A stretch of DNA of 64,000 nt from contig CM082577.2 in assembly GCA_040954595.2 (NCBI GenBank), positions 15,128,001 through 15,192,000 of the forward strand. The letters run 5' to 3'. Below are positions 48,501 to 58,390 of the stretch, piece after piece. Source of the stretch: Balanoglossus misakiensis (lineage: Eukaryota; Hemichordata). Positions within the stretch are counted from its first letter, which is position 1. Every line of letters starts with the position of its first letter. The position numbers and the translations under genes are program-made. The notes below the pieces were generated by a model. It worked only from the letters and a program-made list of their open reading frames with translations, did not search any database and was not told where the DNA came from.

Positions 48501-51500
48501 GTGGAGAGATGATAATCGATGTGGAGCAAATTTCCCTCTCCCTGATGGCAGTCCAGCCGAGTGTAACCCAGATGGTATATATCCTTGCTGTTCACCTTAC
48601 AATTGGTGTGGTAATACTGCAGATCACTGCACATGCGCCAACTGCATAGACTACAGAGGTAAATATGGTACATATTAAATTTATGTTCACACAATTATAT
48701 ATTATATTTCGACCAATCAACGTTCACATATCTCACTATTCTCTTTTTTTCTTTGCATGCAACCTGATGATAAATCAGATGGCAACAAAAAGTGGAGAGA
48801 TGATAATCGATGTGGAGCAAATTTCCCTCTCCCTGATGGCAGTCCAGCCGAGTGTAACCCAGATGGTATATATCCTTGCTGTTCACCTTACAATTGGTGT
48901 GGTAATACTGCAGATCACTGCACATGCGCCAACTGCATAGACTACAGAGGTAAATATTGTACATATTAAATTTATGTTCACACAATTATATATTATATTT
49001 TGACCGATCAACATTCACATGTCTCACAATTCTCTTTTTTTCTTTGCATGCAACCTGATGATAAATTAGATGGCAACAACAACAAGTGGAGAGATGATAA
49101 TCGATGTGGAGCAAATTTCCCTCTCCCTGATGGCAGTCCAGCCGAGTGTAACCCAGATGGTATATATCCTTGCTGTTCACCTTACAATTGGTGTGGTAAT
49201 ACTGCAGATCACTGCACATGCGCCAACTGCATAGACTACAGAGGTAAATATTGTACATATTAAATTTATGTTCACACAATTATATATTATATTTTGACCA
49301 ATCAACATTCACATGTCTCACAATTCTCTTTTTTTCTTTGCATGCAACCTGATGATAAATTAGATGGCAACAACAACAACTGGAGAGATGATAATCGATG
49401 TGGAGCAAATTTCCCTCTCCCTGATGGCAGTCCAGCCGAGTGTAACCCAGATGGTATATATCCTTGCTGTTCACCTTACAATTGGTGTGGTAATACTGCA
49501 GATCACTGCACATGCGCCAACTGCATAGACTACAGAGGTAAATATTGTACATATTAAATTTATGTTCACACAATTATATATTATATTTTGACCAATCAAC
49601 GTTCACATGTCTCACAATTCTCTTTTTTTCTTTGCATGCAACCTGATGATAAATTAGATGGCAACAACAACAAGTGGAGAGATGATAATCGATGTGGAGC
49701 AAATTTCCCTCTCCCTGATGGCAGTCCAGCCGAGTGTAACCCAGATGGTATATACCCTTGCTGTTCACCTTACAATTGGTGTGGTAATACTGCAGATCAC
49801 TGCACATGCGCCAACTGCATAGACTACAGAGGTAAATATGGTTCATATTAAATTTATTTTCACACACTTATTGGTATATTTCGACCAATCAACGTTCACA
49901 TATCTCACTATTCTCTTTTTTCTTTGCATGCAACCTGATGATAAATCAGATGGCAACAAAAAGTGGAGAGATGATAATCGATGTGGAGCAAATTTCCCTC
50001 TCCCTGATGGCAGTCCAGCCGAGTGTAACCCAGATGGTATATATCCTTGCTGTTCACCTTACAATTGGTGTGGTAATACTGCAGATCACTGCACATGCGC
50101 CAACTGCATAGACTACAGAGGTAAATATGGTTCATATTAAATTTATTTTCACACACTTATTGGTATATTTCGACCAATCAACGTTCACATATCTCACTAT
50201 TCTCTTTTTTCTTTGCATGCAACCTGATGATAAATCAGATGGCAACAAAAAGTGGAGAGATGATAATCGATGTGGAGCAAATTTCCCTCTCCCTGATGGC
50301 AGTCCAGCCGAGTGTAACCCAGATGGTATATATCCTTGCTGTTCACCTTACAATTGGTGTGGTAATACTGCAGATCACTGCACATGCGCCAACTGCATAG
50401 ACTACAGAGGTAAATATGGTTCATATTAAATTTATGTCCACACACTTATTGGTATATTTCGACAAATCAACGTTCACATATCTCACTATTCTCTTTTTTC
50501 TTTGCATGCAACCTGATGATAAATCAGATGGCAACAAAAAGTGGAGAGATGATAATCGATGTGGAGCAAATTTCCCTCTCCCTGATGGCAGTCCAGCCGA
50601 GTGTAACCCAGATGGTATATATCCTTGCTGTTCACCTTACAATTGGTGTGGTAATACTGCAGATCACTGCACATGCGCCAACTGCATAGACTACAGAGGT
50701 AAATATTGTACATATTAAATTTATGTTCACACAATTATATATTATATTTTGACCAATCAACGTTCACATGTCTCACAATTCTCTTTTTTTCTTTGCATGC
50801 AACCTGGTGATAAATTAGATGGCAACAACAACAAGTGGAGAGATGATAATCGATGTGGAGCAAGTTACCCCCTTCCTGATGGCAGTCCAGCCGAGTGTAA
50901 CCCAGATGGTATATATCCTTGCTGTTCACCTTACAATTGGTGTGGTAATACTGCAGATCACTGCACATGCGCCAACTGCATAGACTACAGAGGTAAATAT
51001 GGTACATATTAAATTTATGTTCACACAATTATATATTATATTTCGACCAATCAACGTTCACATGTCTCACAATTCTCTTTTTTTCTTTGCATGCAACCTG
51101 GTGATAAATTAGATGGCAACAACAACAAGTGGAGAGATGATAATCGTTGTGGAGCAAATTTCCCTCTCCCTGATGGCAGTCCAGCCGAGTGTAACCCAGA
51201 TGGTATATATCCTTGCTGTTCACCTTACAATTGGTGTGGTAATACTGCAGATCACTGCACATGCCCAGACTGCATAGACTACAGAGGTAAATATGGTACA
51301 TATTTACTGTATGTTAACACAATTTTCTATCATAATTAAACCATAGCCATGTGAAAAGTATACCTTTAATCGAATTCCATTTCTTGCTTGGTACTGATTA
51401 ACATCAGATTGTGCTTATCATGGTGCAGTGATGCAATTTCATACTATCCTTGCGATTTAAGGCAAAAAAAAATGAATTGCATGGACCACAAGCATGATGC

Positions 51501-54068
51501 AGTACAGTGTCCAGGTCATATCTAAAGGTTGTGTATCTCAATTATTAAAGGTATACGGTCACCTATGCAAATATAGCTACAGTTACCATGGTAAATTTAG
51601 ATCTAGCCAATCACAGATTTTCATTGGGTGGCACACGCGAAAAAAAGAGCGCCATCAAAAGTTCTTTAGAACACTCAAATAAGCTATATCTGACATATAT
51701 GGGCGTATGTAAATTAGAGGTGACCGTGTACCTTTAATGGGTAAACATTTCAGACCCTTTGTCTACACAATTTACAGATTATTTATGCTGCAGTCAGAAA
51801 CAGCATTATACACACAAATCACATTTTCTTGCACAACATTAGTAGTCACTGAAAACATGTCCACGGTTTTACTGGGTAAACACACATCAGGAAAAGCATG
51901 GATTGCAATTGACAACAATGTTGTTATGGTAACACATGAGCATAAGTAAACACAAGGCTTTCAACCCTGTCACCCCCAGTTCCCTCTTTAGAAGTCCAAC
52001 CTTACCATAGAAAACAATGGGTTTGGACTTAACCATGGTGGTGAAAGGGTTAACGTTTTTGCACCTTTATTTATTTCTCACAGGACAAAAGACAGAAGCC
52101 CCACCCACAGCAGCTCCGCCCACAGAAGCCCCACCCACAGCATCTCCGCCCACAGAAGCCCCTCCAACAGAGCCAGTGCCAACAACTGAAGGTAAATAAC
52201 TTTTTTTCTAATTTAACTTTTCTTTTTGATCTTCCTCTATGTTTTCATCAGTTTCAACCCTTTCATTAGCGAATGCACGTAACTGTATATAAGTATAATA
52301 TAAATATATTACAAAGTTTATATTCCCTCACTCACGCGAGAAATCCTTGAGGGTTTGAGATTATAATGATAATGCGTGATAATGTTGTAATTTCTTTTGT
52401 TTGGCATGCATTCTTAACTTGACCAGGACAACCTTTCAGTAAGTCTCATCATAAGATTACAAGATTAAATTTTGCAATGCATGGACATTGATTTTTTTCT
52501 AGCTAATTGTTTTGAAAATGATTAGTAAAAGGGTCAGTCCAACCATAGCGCAATCGGGAAATTTGCAGTGAATAATCGAAACAGTCGCTTTGCAGCCTCA
52601 TAGGAAATTTTAAAATGGCTGGCTTTGTGTACACATAGAAATGAGAATGAAAATAGATCAGAAATGTGCACTGATGCAACTGTGCATTGGAGTGTATTAC
52701 TGTGTGGATAAAAGTTACATAATGATTAGAATCCAGGTATATGATAAATGCTTTACTTACATAATATCTATCCTTGACGTGTTGTTTTAAATTTTCATCG
52801 ATATATGCAGCAACTGTGATTCCAACATTGCCGCGTAAGTATCCAACCTATCATTTATTGCGTTGTTTTTCTAGATTCTACTTTCCAACTTAGTCCATTC
52901 AATTGAGCTTACTGATTGGGTAACAACTTATATTATTTACCACTGATTGTAGCTGTATGTTAACATTTGAACAAGTTATAATTAGAAATAAGACTCGTTA
53001 TTCAGCCACCCATTGCAAAAGTACAAACCTGTTGTGCTATGTGCCTGTAGGTCTTAAAATTCAATATGGTGTCGTCTGAAAATTCGAAATGGTGTTGTCC
53101 GTCCATTCAGGAAAGAAGTAGATTTTGAAAAAGTGAGTTATCACAAAGATGGCAGCTTGAATTTCAAAAAATACTGTTGCACCACAATTCAAATGCTTGC
53201 ACACTGACTCAAATTTAAGAGGGAATAATGTAATGATGGCTTGAGCAAAATATGGTAAAAAAATCAGAACTGATTTCCAAGGCACACACTACTTTTAACA
53301 CACTACTTTAACACACCATTGCTGTACAGCTTGCACGTTTCCACCTGACATGGAGAATGTGGCGCAAGGCAAAGTAGCTAGCCAGAGTTCAGACAAACCA
53401 AGAAAGGATTCAGCAGCTGGCAATGCAGTGGATGGTGATTACAACAGCGATGCAACATCTGGGGCATGTTCATGGACAAACAAAGAGTACCAACCATGGT
53501 GGAAGGTGGACTTGGGTCAGAATTACAATATCTATGAGGTCGTCATCACGAACAGAGGAGACTGCTGTCGTAAGTTGGATTTTCTCATTAGCCGTAACTT
53601 CATACTCTATAGCTAGTTCTTTGACTTGATAATTCTGCACACCTGTACTTGCCCGCAGACAAAGTCATTCAAAGTCAGAGTCAGTCAGTGTATTATTTCT
53701 TGAAAATACGCCATACATAAACACACTTCCATATACTGGTACATACTGCTGCATGCATGCACACACAAACACACATGCACACACACAGTTTAATAGTTCC
53801 AATGTTCGTGTGACATTTTCTAATTGACTTTTAATGGCTATTTGCAGCCTTCCGTATCAAACATGCCGAGATCCGTGTGGGTGACAGTGCCGACTTCCAC
53901 GACAATCCAGTTTGTGGGATGATGATACTTGGCAGAATGGTCAAGGAACAGCCTATTCACGTCAGGTGTGGCTGCGAAACCCCAATGAGTGGAAGATACG
54001 TCAGTGTCCAAATCATGGATATGGAACAGCAGCTAACGTTGTGTGAAGTCGAAGTCATGGCTGCTTAA
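45573..54068 (+). CDS. Secreted chitin-binding/fucolectin-domain protein
   Basis: Predicted 790-residue secreted lectin. Coding exons: 45573-45627 (signal peptide MEWLLVATLFAAFNMHHV), ten hevein-like exons between 48488 and 51286, a Pro/Thr exon 52084-52191, a 24-base exon 52810-52833, and two fucolectin exons 53330-53569 and 53848-54068. Every junction is phase 1, so all internal exons are symmetric. Each hevein-like domain has eight cysteines and the S-P-Y-N-W-C-G segment that corresponds to the sugar-binding loop of hevein. The C-terminal 150 residues match the fucolectin/tachylectin-4/pentraxin (F5/8 type C-like) family: DxxNSDAT region, PWWKVDLGQ, TNRGDCC and the closing LTLCEVEV. Role inferred: binding of GlcNAc polymers and fucosylated glycans in mucosal or innate defence. 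The first intron is 2.9 kb and could hide another exon. Exon borders are strong; joining the signal exon to the first repeat is inference supported by phase and by the Asp codon it creates. Confidence 0.85.
45907..46230 (-). pseudogene. Repeat-borne open frame, unknown
   Basis: 107-residue ATG-led frame. Its second half is homologous at DNA level to 37680-37790 and 42770-42880. In those copies the equivalent frame (EGTKLNSSYTGRMKYG) soon meets a stop, whereas here it stays open (EGTKLKSTYTVCMKYGIE). Likely a fragment of a transposon gene lying in intron 1 of the lectin, on the opposite strand. Confidence 0.4.
46369..46510. repeat. Quasi-palindromic hairpin element 1
   Basis: 142 bases, starting AGCAATAACCCCCGCC and ending GGCGGGGGTTATTGCT. 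Folds end to end with a GTCA apical loop and internal G-A mismatch sites where CGAG lies opposite CGAG. Flanks (TTATTTA on the left, ATTATATTATG on the right) are shared with element 2. Confidence 0.85.
46567..46873 (+). other. Open frames between the two hairpins
   Basis: ATG at 46567 (context GAAATGG) opens 35 charged codons (MASEREITIV...). A second ATG at 46604 in another frame opens 89 codons ending at the TAA inside AGCAATAA of hairpin 2. No family is recognised. Probably not coding. Confidence 0.15.
46866..47008. repeat. Quasi-palindromic hairpin element 2
   Basis: 143 bases, starting AGCAATAAAACACCCCCAGC and ending GGGGGTGTTTTATTGCT, apical loop GATA. Same plan as element 1 but with different, still complementary, stem sequences. 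Confidence 0.85.
47010..48385. other. Rest of lectin intron 1, no supported exon
   Basis: AT-rich with short frames only. An additional lectin exon is not excluded, but none with eight cysteines or a phase 1-1 structure is visible. Confidence 0.4.
48386..51325 (+). repeat. Tenfold tandem exon-plus-intron array (hevein-like domain)
   Basis: Units of 289-294 bases, each with one 171- or 174-base exon and a 118-120-base intron. Exons: 48488-48658, 48779-48949, 49070-49243, 49364-49537, 49658-49831, 49950-50120, 50239-50409, 50528-50698, 50819-50992, 51113-51286. Introns are as conserved as exons, which points to recent amplification or homogenisation rather than protein-level selection. Two subtypes occur. 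Short units carry the GNKKW start; long units carry one more codon (GNNNKW). Copies 9 and 10 diverge most (ASYPLP for ANFPLP; CPDC for CANC). Confidence 0.95.
51549..51733. mobile_element. TTAA-bounded MITE in a lectin intron, 185 bp
   Basis: Ends AGGTATACGGTCACCT and the complement of AGGTACACGGTCACCT, with TTAA at 51545-51548 and 51734-51737. Confidence 0.8.
51965..52049. mobile_element. 85-bp TTAA mini-element in a lectin intron
   Basis: CCCTGTCACCCC to GGTGAAAGGG, TTAA on the right (52050-52053), TCAA on the left. Same family as 14695-14778. Confidence 0.65.
52084..52191 (+). CDS. Pro/Thr-rich linker exon of the lectin
   Basis: Phase 1-1 exon encoding a threefold 10-residue repeat of the type EAPPTAAPPT. 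It is a probable O-glycosylated stalk between the chitin-binding array and the fucolectin domain. Acceptor TCTCACAG and donor GGTAAATAA are clear. Confidence 0.8.
53330..54068 (+). CDS. Fucolectin (FTP) domain exons of the lectin
   Basis: Two exons (53330-53569, 53848-54068) give a complete fucolectin-type domain that ends the protein. Visible family marks: NVAQGKVASQSS start, AVDGDYNSD calcium-site region, PWWKVDLGQ, the vicinal cysteines in RGDCC followed by PFR, and C-E of LTLCEVEV. In eel fucolectin, fucose is held by one His and two Arg. Both Arg positions appear kept here, but the His position reads Trp (CSWT). Sugar specificity may therefore differ. Confidence 0.85.
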
Positions 54069-54261
54069 GTCACGACCGCGCCACGGTTCAATTACCAAAA
54101 CAAAGAGGGATAATAGATAGAGAATCTTCATTCTCATTTTTTGGTGTTGGGAACTGAAAATTGCATGATAATGAACAAGGATCTAAAGGGGGCTAAAAGA
54201 AAGTGAATGTTATCAAGCAGAATTATTTAATTAATTTAATTATAACATGTAATTTTGGGGG

Positions 54262-54293
54262 AATAAATATAAAGGTGGATACATGGGAATAAA
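54262..54293 (+). terminator. Polyadenylation signals of the lectin gene
   Basis: Two AATAAA hexamers (54262-54267 and 54288-54293) lie about 200 bases after the lectin stop codon at 54068, a normal distance for a short 3' UTR. Confidence 0.5.
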
Positions 54294-54299
54294 GTTTGA

Positions 54300-56030
54300 C
54301 ATATCTCAGTCAATTGATGGCCATTGTCTATTTTTATCGCAAACATGTTGATCAATACGGGACATATACCCTTTCATAATTTGCAGTCACCTGCACAAAT
54401 AGTGACACCAGGGTGTTCAATAGTATTTGTTTCGACCGTAGCTGCGGTTCATGGAGAATGTAAATATAGTTACACAGAGGATTGCCAGTTTATGTCGAAA
54501 ACGTTCCACGTGTGAATAACGAGTTCAAAATCTAGACGTATATTACATAATCAGTCGATTAATCAATCAATCAATCAATCGTTCGATCAATCAAGCAATC
54601 AACCAGTCTCTATTTCTCCAATTTGGCATAACACATCACATCATAACACAAAACGACACAACACAACCTGAAACATGTTGAGAAAGTGCAGAAGCAATTA
54701 AACTCTTCACGCATACAAGTTCATGGCTGGAGTAAATCGCAATAATTTATGATGCTTGATGGATGCTGCTATTTTCCTGAAATTATTAATGGTTGACTGT
54801 GGTTCACCCAAAAGTTCATGGTCATATTCTTTGATATCAAATGACATCAGACGTACGGTAGTACTGTTGACATTCAAATTTCCATACGAGGGACAAATTC
54901 AGCAACATGGCGCGGACAACGACTGTGCAGACGAAACGCCACAAGGCTGATGAGGCACCACCCCCCCCCCCCCACATGTTACGTGTCTGGCAGCTCTAAA
55001 AGTATACACTGGATGTCGAAATATTGTTTGCCCATCACCTGGAAATGGCAAATGCCGTGGTCACATTGGACAGATCACGTGATTGATATTAACGAATTTA
55101 ATTCGCTCGGCAGCATGTGCATACCTATGTGTGTCTACAAAATTACACTTTAAATTAATCTTCTGTGTAGTATACAGAACATTCTTTCGGCATTTTGGTT
55201 TTCATTTTCTCCTGTCCAAAGCAAACAACCTGACACTGACAACTATAGGGTAATATGTTCAATTTGGGTCGTTGGTTTTGTTACGGGCAGAAAATCACAT
55301 TATTTATGCTGTTTACTTAGGATCGTTGACTCATTTTTCAATACTTTTGTCTGCCAAGGCAAAGAGAACCACGGCACATTTATTAACATGCAGTTACTCC
55401 AGAGGTCGACAAAAAGACAAGAAGAGTCCTGAAGACTATAAGAGACACAGTAGATATCTGCCTTGTGGACACTTCTTTCGGCTACGCCTTGCGAATGTGA
55501 GAAAATGGTTTTATGGGTAAAAGGAGTATTAAAATCAGTCCAGCGTAAAAAGCGACAGATTTGAAGATAGTCTATGCCTGTGCGTGTTTGGCCTCTGTAT
55601 TACCAGTGAAGTGGCCGCTGGTGGTGCGTGGGTTTCGTGGACAACTGGCCCATAAAACTGTCCCCTTGAAAATTGTCATTGGATGAATCAATGCGATTGG
55701 TGTTTAAATGGTTCTATGGGCATGCATGCATTGCATGACGATACCATGGTAATACCAGATTTTTATCTGGGTGAACTTGATATGAACTCCGGAGACGTGC
55801 AAGATATGTTTTGACTTTGGATGAGAATTCTCTTGAAGTTGGAGTCATGGGTTACTTTGATTAACTTTCGGACTTGAACATTGGTGGCGCTATCTGTCAG
55901 AAGAGTGCCCCTTCAGTTATTTACTACGTGTTGCCTGGCCTGGGGCGCGTTCGATTTGCACGATCATGTTTGTGATTGGCGTGACGTCATTGTTAAAAGC
56001 GAGGCTGTAAACAAAAATCATGTTTACATG
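54300..56030. other. No supported gene
   Basis: Holds an (AATC)n stretch near 54560-54600 and a C-run near 54959. Presumed flank of the Harbinger relic; its 5' inverted end is not identified. Confidence 0.4.
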
Positions 56031-56032
56031 TA

Positions 56033-56439
56033 ATGGCTGCCATCAGCGTCGGTGGGTACTTTTACTTTCGAAGCTGTAGAGATATTTATCAACACCCTCT
56101 GATGAAGACGACGATGATGATGACTATTTCTTTTTGTGGAATGGTCCGAAAGATAGGAAGATGAGGGAGAAAACTATTTGATACGCTGAAAATGTTGTTC
56201 CTCGATATCGGCTTGACGACTTCAAGCGGCATTTTCTCCTACATTGATCAACTTTTGAGATCGTGTAACGTTTACTGTTAACTTGTCCGAAGTTGCCGCT
56301 TAATCACCACCGTGGAAGATCGCCCGTGCCGTTAACAAAGCAGTTATTAACACTATGGGTCATAGGAAATCCAGAATGTTTGAGGTGTATTGCCGACAGA
56401 TTTGGAGTGAGTTATTCCACTGTATACGTTACCTATTGA
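56033..56439 (+). pseudogene. PIF/Harbinger transposase, N-terminal relic
   Basis: Starts at ATG 56033 (MAAISVGGY), shifts frame near 56090, then reads an acidic stretch (DEDDDDDYFF), a PRYRLDDFKRHF segment, and a helix-turn-helix-like part with LLTLWVIGNPE and ADRFGVSYSTV. These correspond to the N-terminal region of HARBI1-type nucleases. At least three in-frame stops (after KTI, LLH and EIV) show it is dead. After STVYVTY the match ends. The matching C-terminal part lies 6.9 kb downstream in the same orientation. Confidence 0.75.
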
Positions 56440-58295
56440 CGAATGTGTTAAGTCATATTAAACCACGATCGTGACGTCACACTATTCAATAGACAAGTCA
56501 TTCACTGATAGAACCTCCGTCTCACACAAAACCACAGGTTGAAAACCAAGTCCCGGGTAGTTCTAGAACCCCTGGAGGTGGTTCTAGAACTGTCGTTACA
56601 AAACAAAAATACAAATACAAAATGCTTTATTTGCATAATTACATTTACTTCTATACCTGTGTTCAAAGTACAATTCATTTGGATAGATTAATTGTTATGT
56701 TAATTGAAAGCGAACTGGATATGCGACAGTCTCCAGACCATTTCATTCAATGCTTCACATTCACAGTTTTGTCTACTGACGTACAAAGCTAATGTCTTGG
56801 TGGCTCTCGTGAGTCTTCATAACATGATAAAGTATAAAATAGACAAAAAATCAATTCACCAGAAACAAACTAACGTTGCAATAAATATACTACAAATTTC
56901 TAGAAAATTATACTAAATCACATCATCACCAGATTTGCTTGTATTACTCTAATCCGATGCTTCACTTCGATTTTGCTTCACTACCGACATGTAACAAGGT
57001 TGGCTTTTTTACTATTTAACAAAACCCGCGTACCTTGCAAAATTCTGCTTACTTTTTGTTGCTGTTCACCAGATGTGCGTTTGTAATGTCGGACGGCTCG
57101 GTATCAAGTCTTTTCGCAGATTAGTTACTCACCAATATCGCTACCATACAGACGCATTGCCGCTGTGGCTCGTAGAGAGTTGTTCGTTCAAAAGCCAGAG
57201 ATGCCAATACACAGACGGGCAGTAGTACCATGTAGAGCATTGTGACCCGGATTTTGCTTTACCAACATGTAGCCGCTTGTTTTCGCAGATGATATAGATC
57301 GGAACTATCTTCAGATCGATTTCATGGACATTTGAAGGAAAATAAACTAAAAACGTGACACTTAGGCCTACTGCATTTGGCCTAGAAAATGTTCGCGTAA
57401 GCTTACCATGTGCACGCAAAACCCCTATAGCTGCAACCCTTCCCAAAATACACTACGTAACACACCTGAAAAGTTTAATTTGATGCAAATTGAAGTTTGA
57501 AATTAGCATACCACTCCGACACGTAAGCATGAACATTTAGAGCTGTAACACCTGTCAAGCGTGGGCGATCTTGTAAGGCCCAGCAAGGCGGTCTGGAACT
57601 ACCTGCCCACGACATGATTCATTTATAGGAAGAGGGGTGGCCAACCAAATTTCACAGTCAGCAATGAAGAATAAGCCTCCTTTAACACAATTTTGTTCCT
57701 TATATTTTACTGAATCGTTGTGTAATACGACGTCTTAAAGATACACAAAGCTCTAATGGGGACAAAGTCTGTGGGGGATCGTGGTTTAAGTAATATAGAA
57801 CTACCTCCCCCTCGGTGGTTCTCTATTACGTAACCCGTCTAACACCATTAATTATCGTTTGGCCAACCGGTTCTCTGCAAAGGTTACAAGAAGTTACAAA
57901 AAAGTTCGAGCAACATCAGGGGCTTCCACAGTGACTAGGTTGTATAGATAGGACGCACATTCCAATAAAAGGTCCTAGTGAGCGGGTTAGTTGAAACAAC
58001 GTGTAGACCCGATATTTTAATATCAGGGCCCTAAGGGTCCAGGTAAAACCGTGTTCGAAACTTTTTTAAAAGGTGGGATTCTTTTAATTTGCATCGGAAT
58101 TTTGCGGTCCGTTGCACTACGTCTGGCATTTCCTGTGAATGTTACCGTCACGATAAACACGTAATATTTATGGCTTACTCACATGCAGACGTAAATGTTG
58201 TAATGTAATATGAGCTTACCCTACGTGCCATAACAAAATTATGATGATGAATCGGCCCGTTTGAGACGAGGCGAAAATCGAAAGTTTTAGAAATT
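56440..58295. other. Between transposase half and tandem units, no gene seen
   Basis: A small palindrome TCTAGAACCCCTGGAGGTGG with TTCTAGA occurs near 56560. No Harbinger DGTH-type middle region is visible. Confidence 0.4.
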
Positions 58296-58320
58296 ATTAT
58301 GTTTATATAATTCTTTATTA

Positions 58321-58390
<70 letters not shown>

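Noticed and set aside
48446-51301. Repeated minus-strand open frames of 82-97 codons across the tandem array
   Set aside because: They are the antisense of the hevein-like exons; the plus strand has splice signals, cysteine pattern and phase logic.
48466-51339. Ten separate small chitin-binding genes
   Set aside because: Each unit lacks its own signal peptide and has AG/GT borders with phase 1-1, so they are exons of one gene; continuous ORFs run into intron stops.
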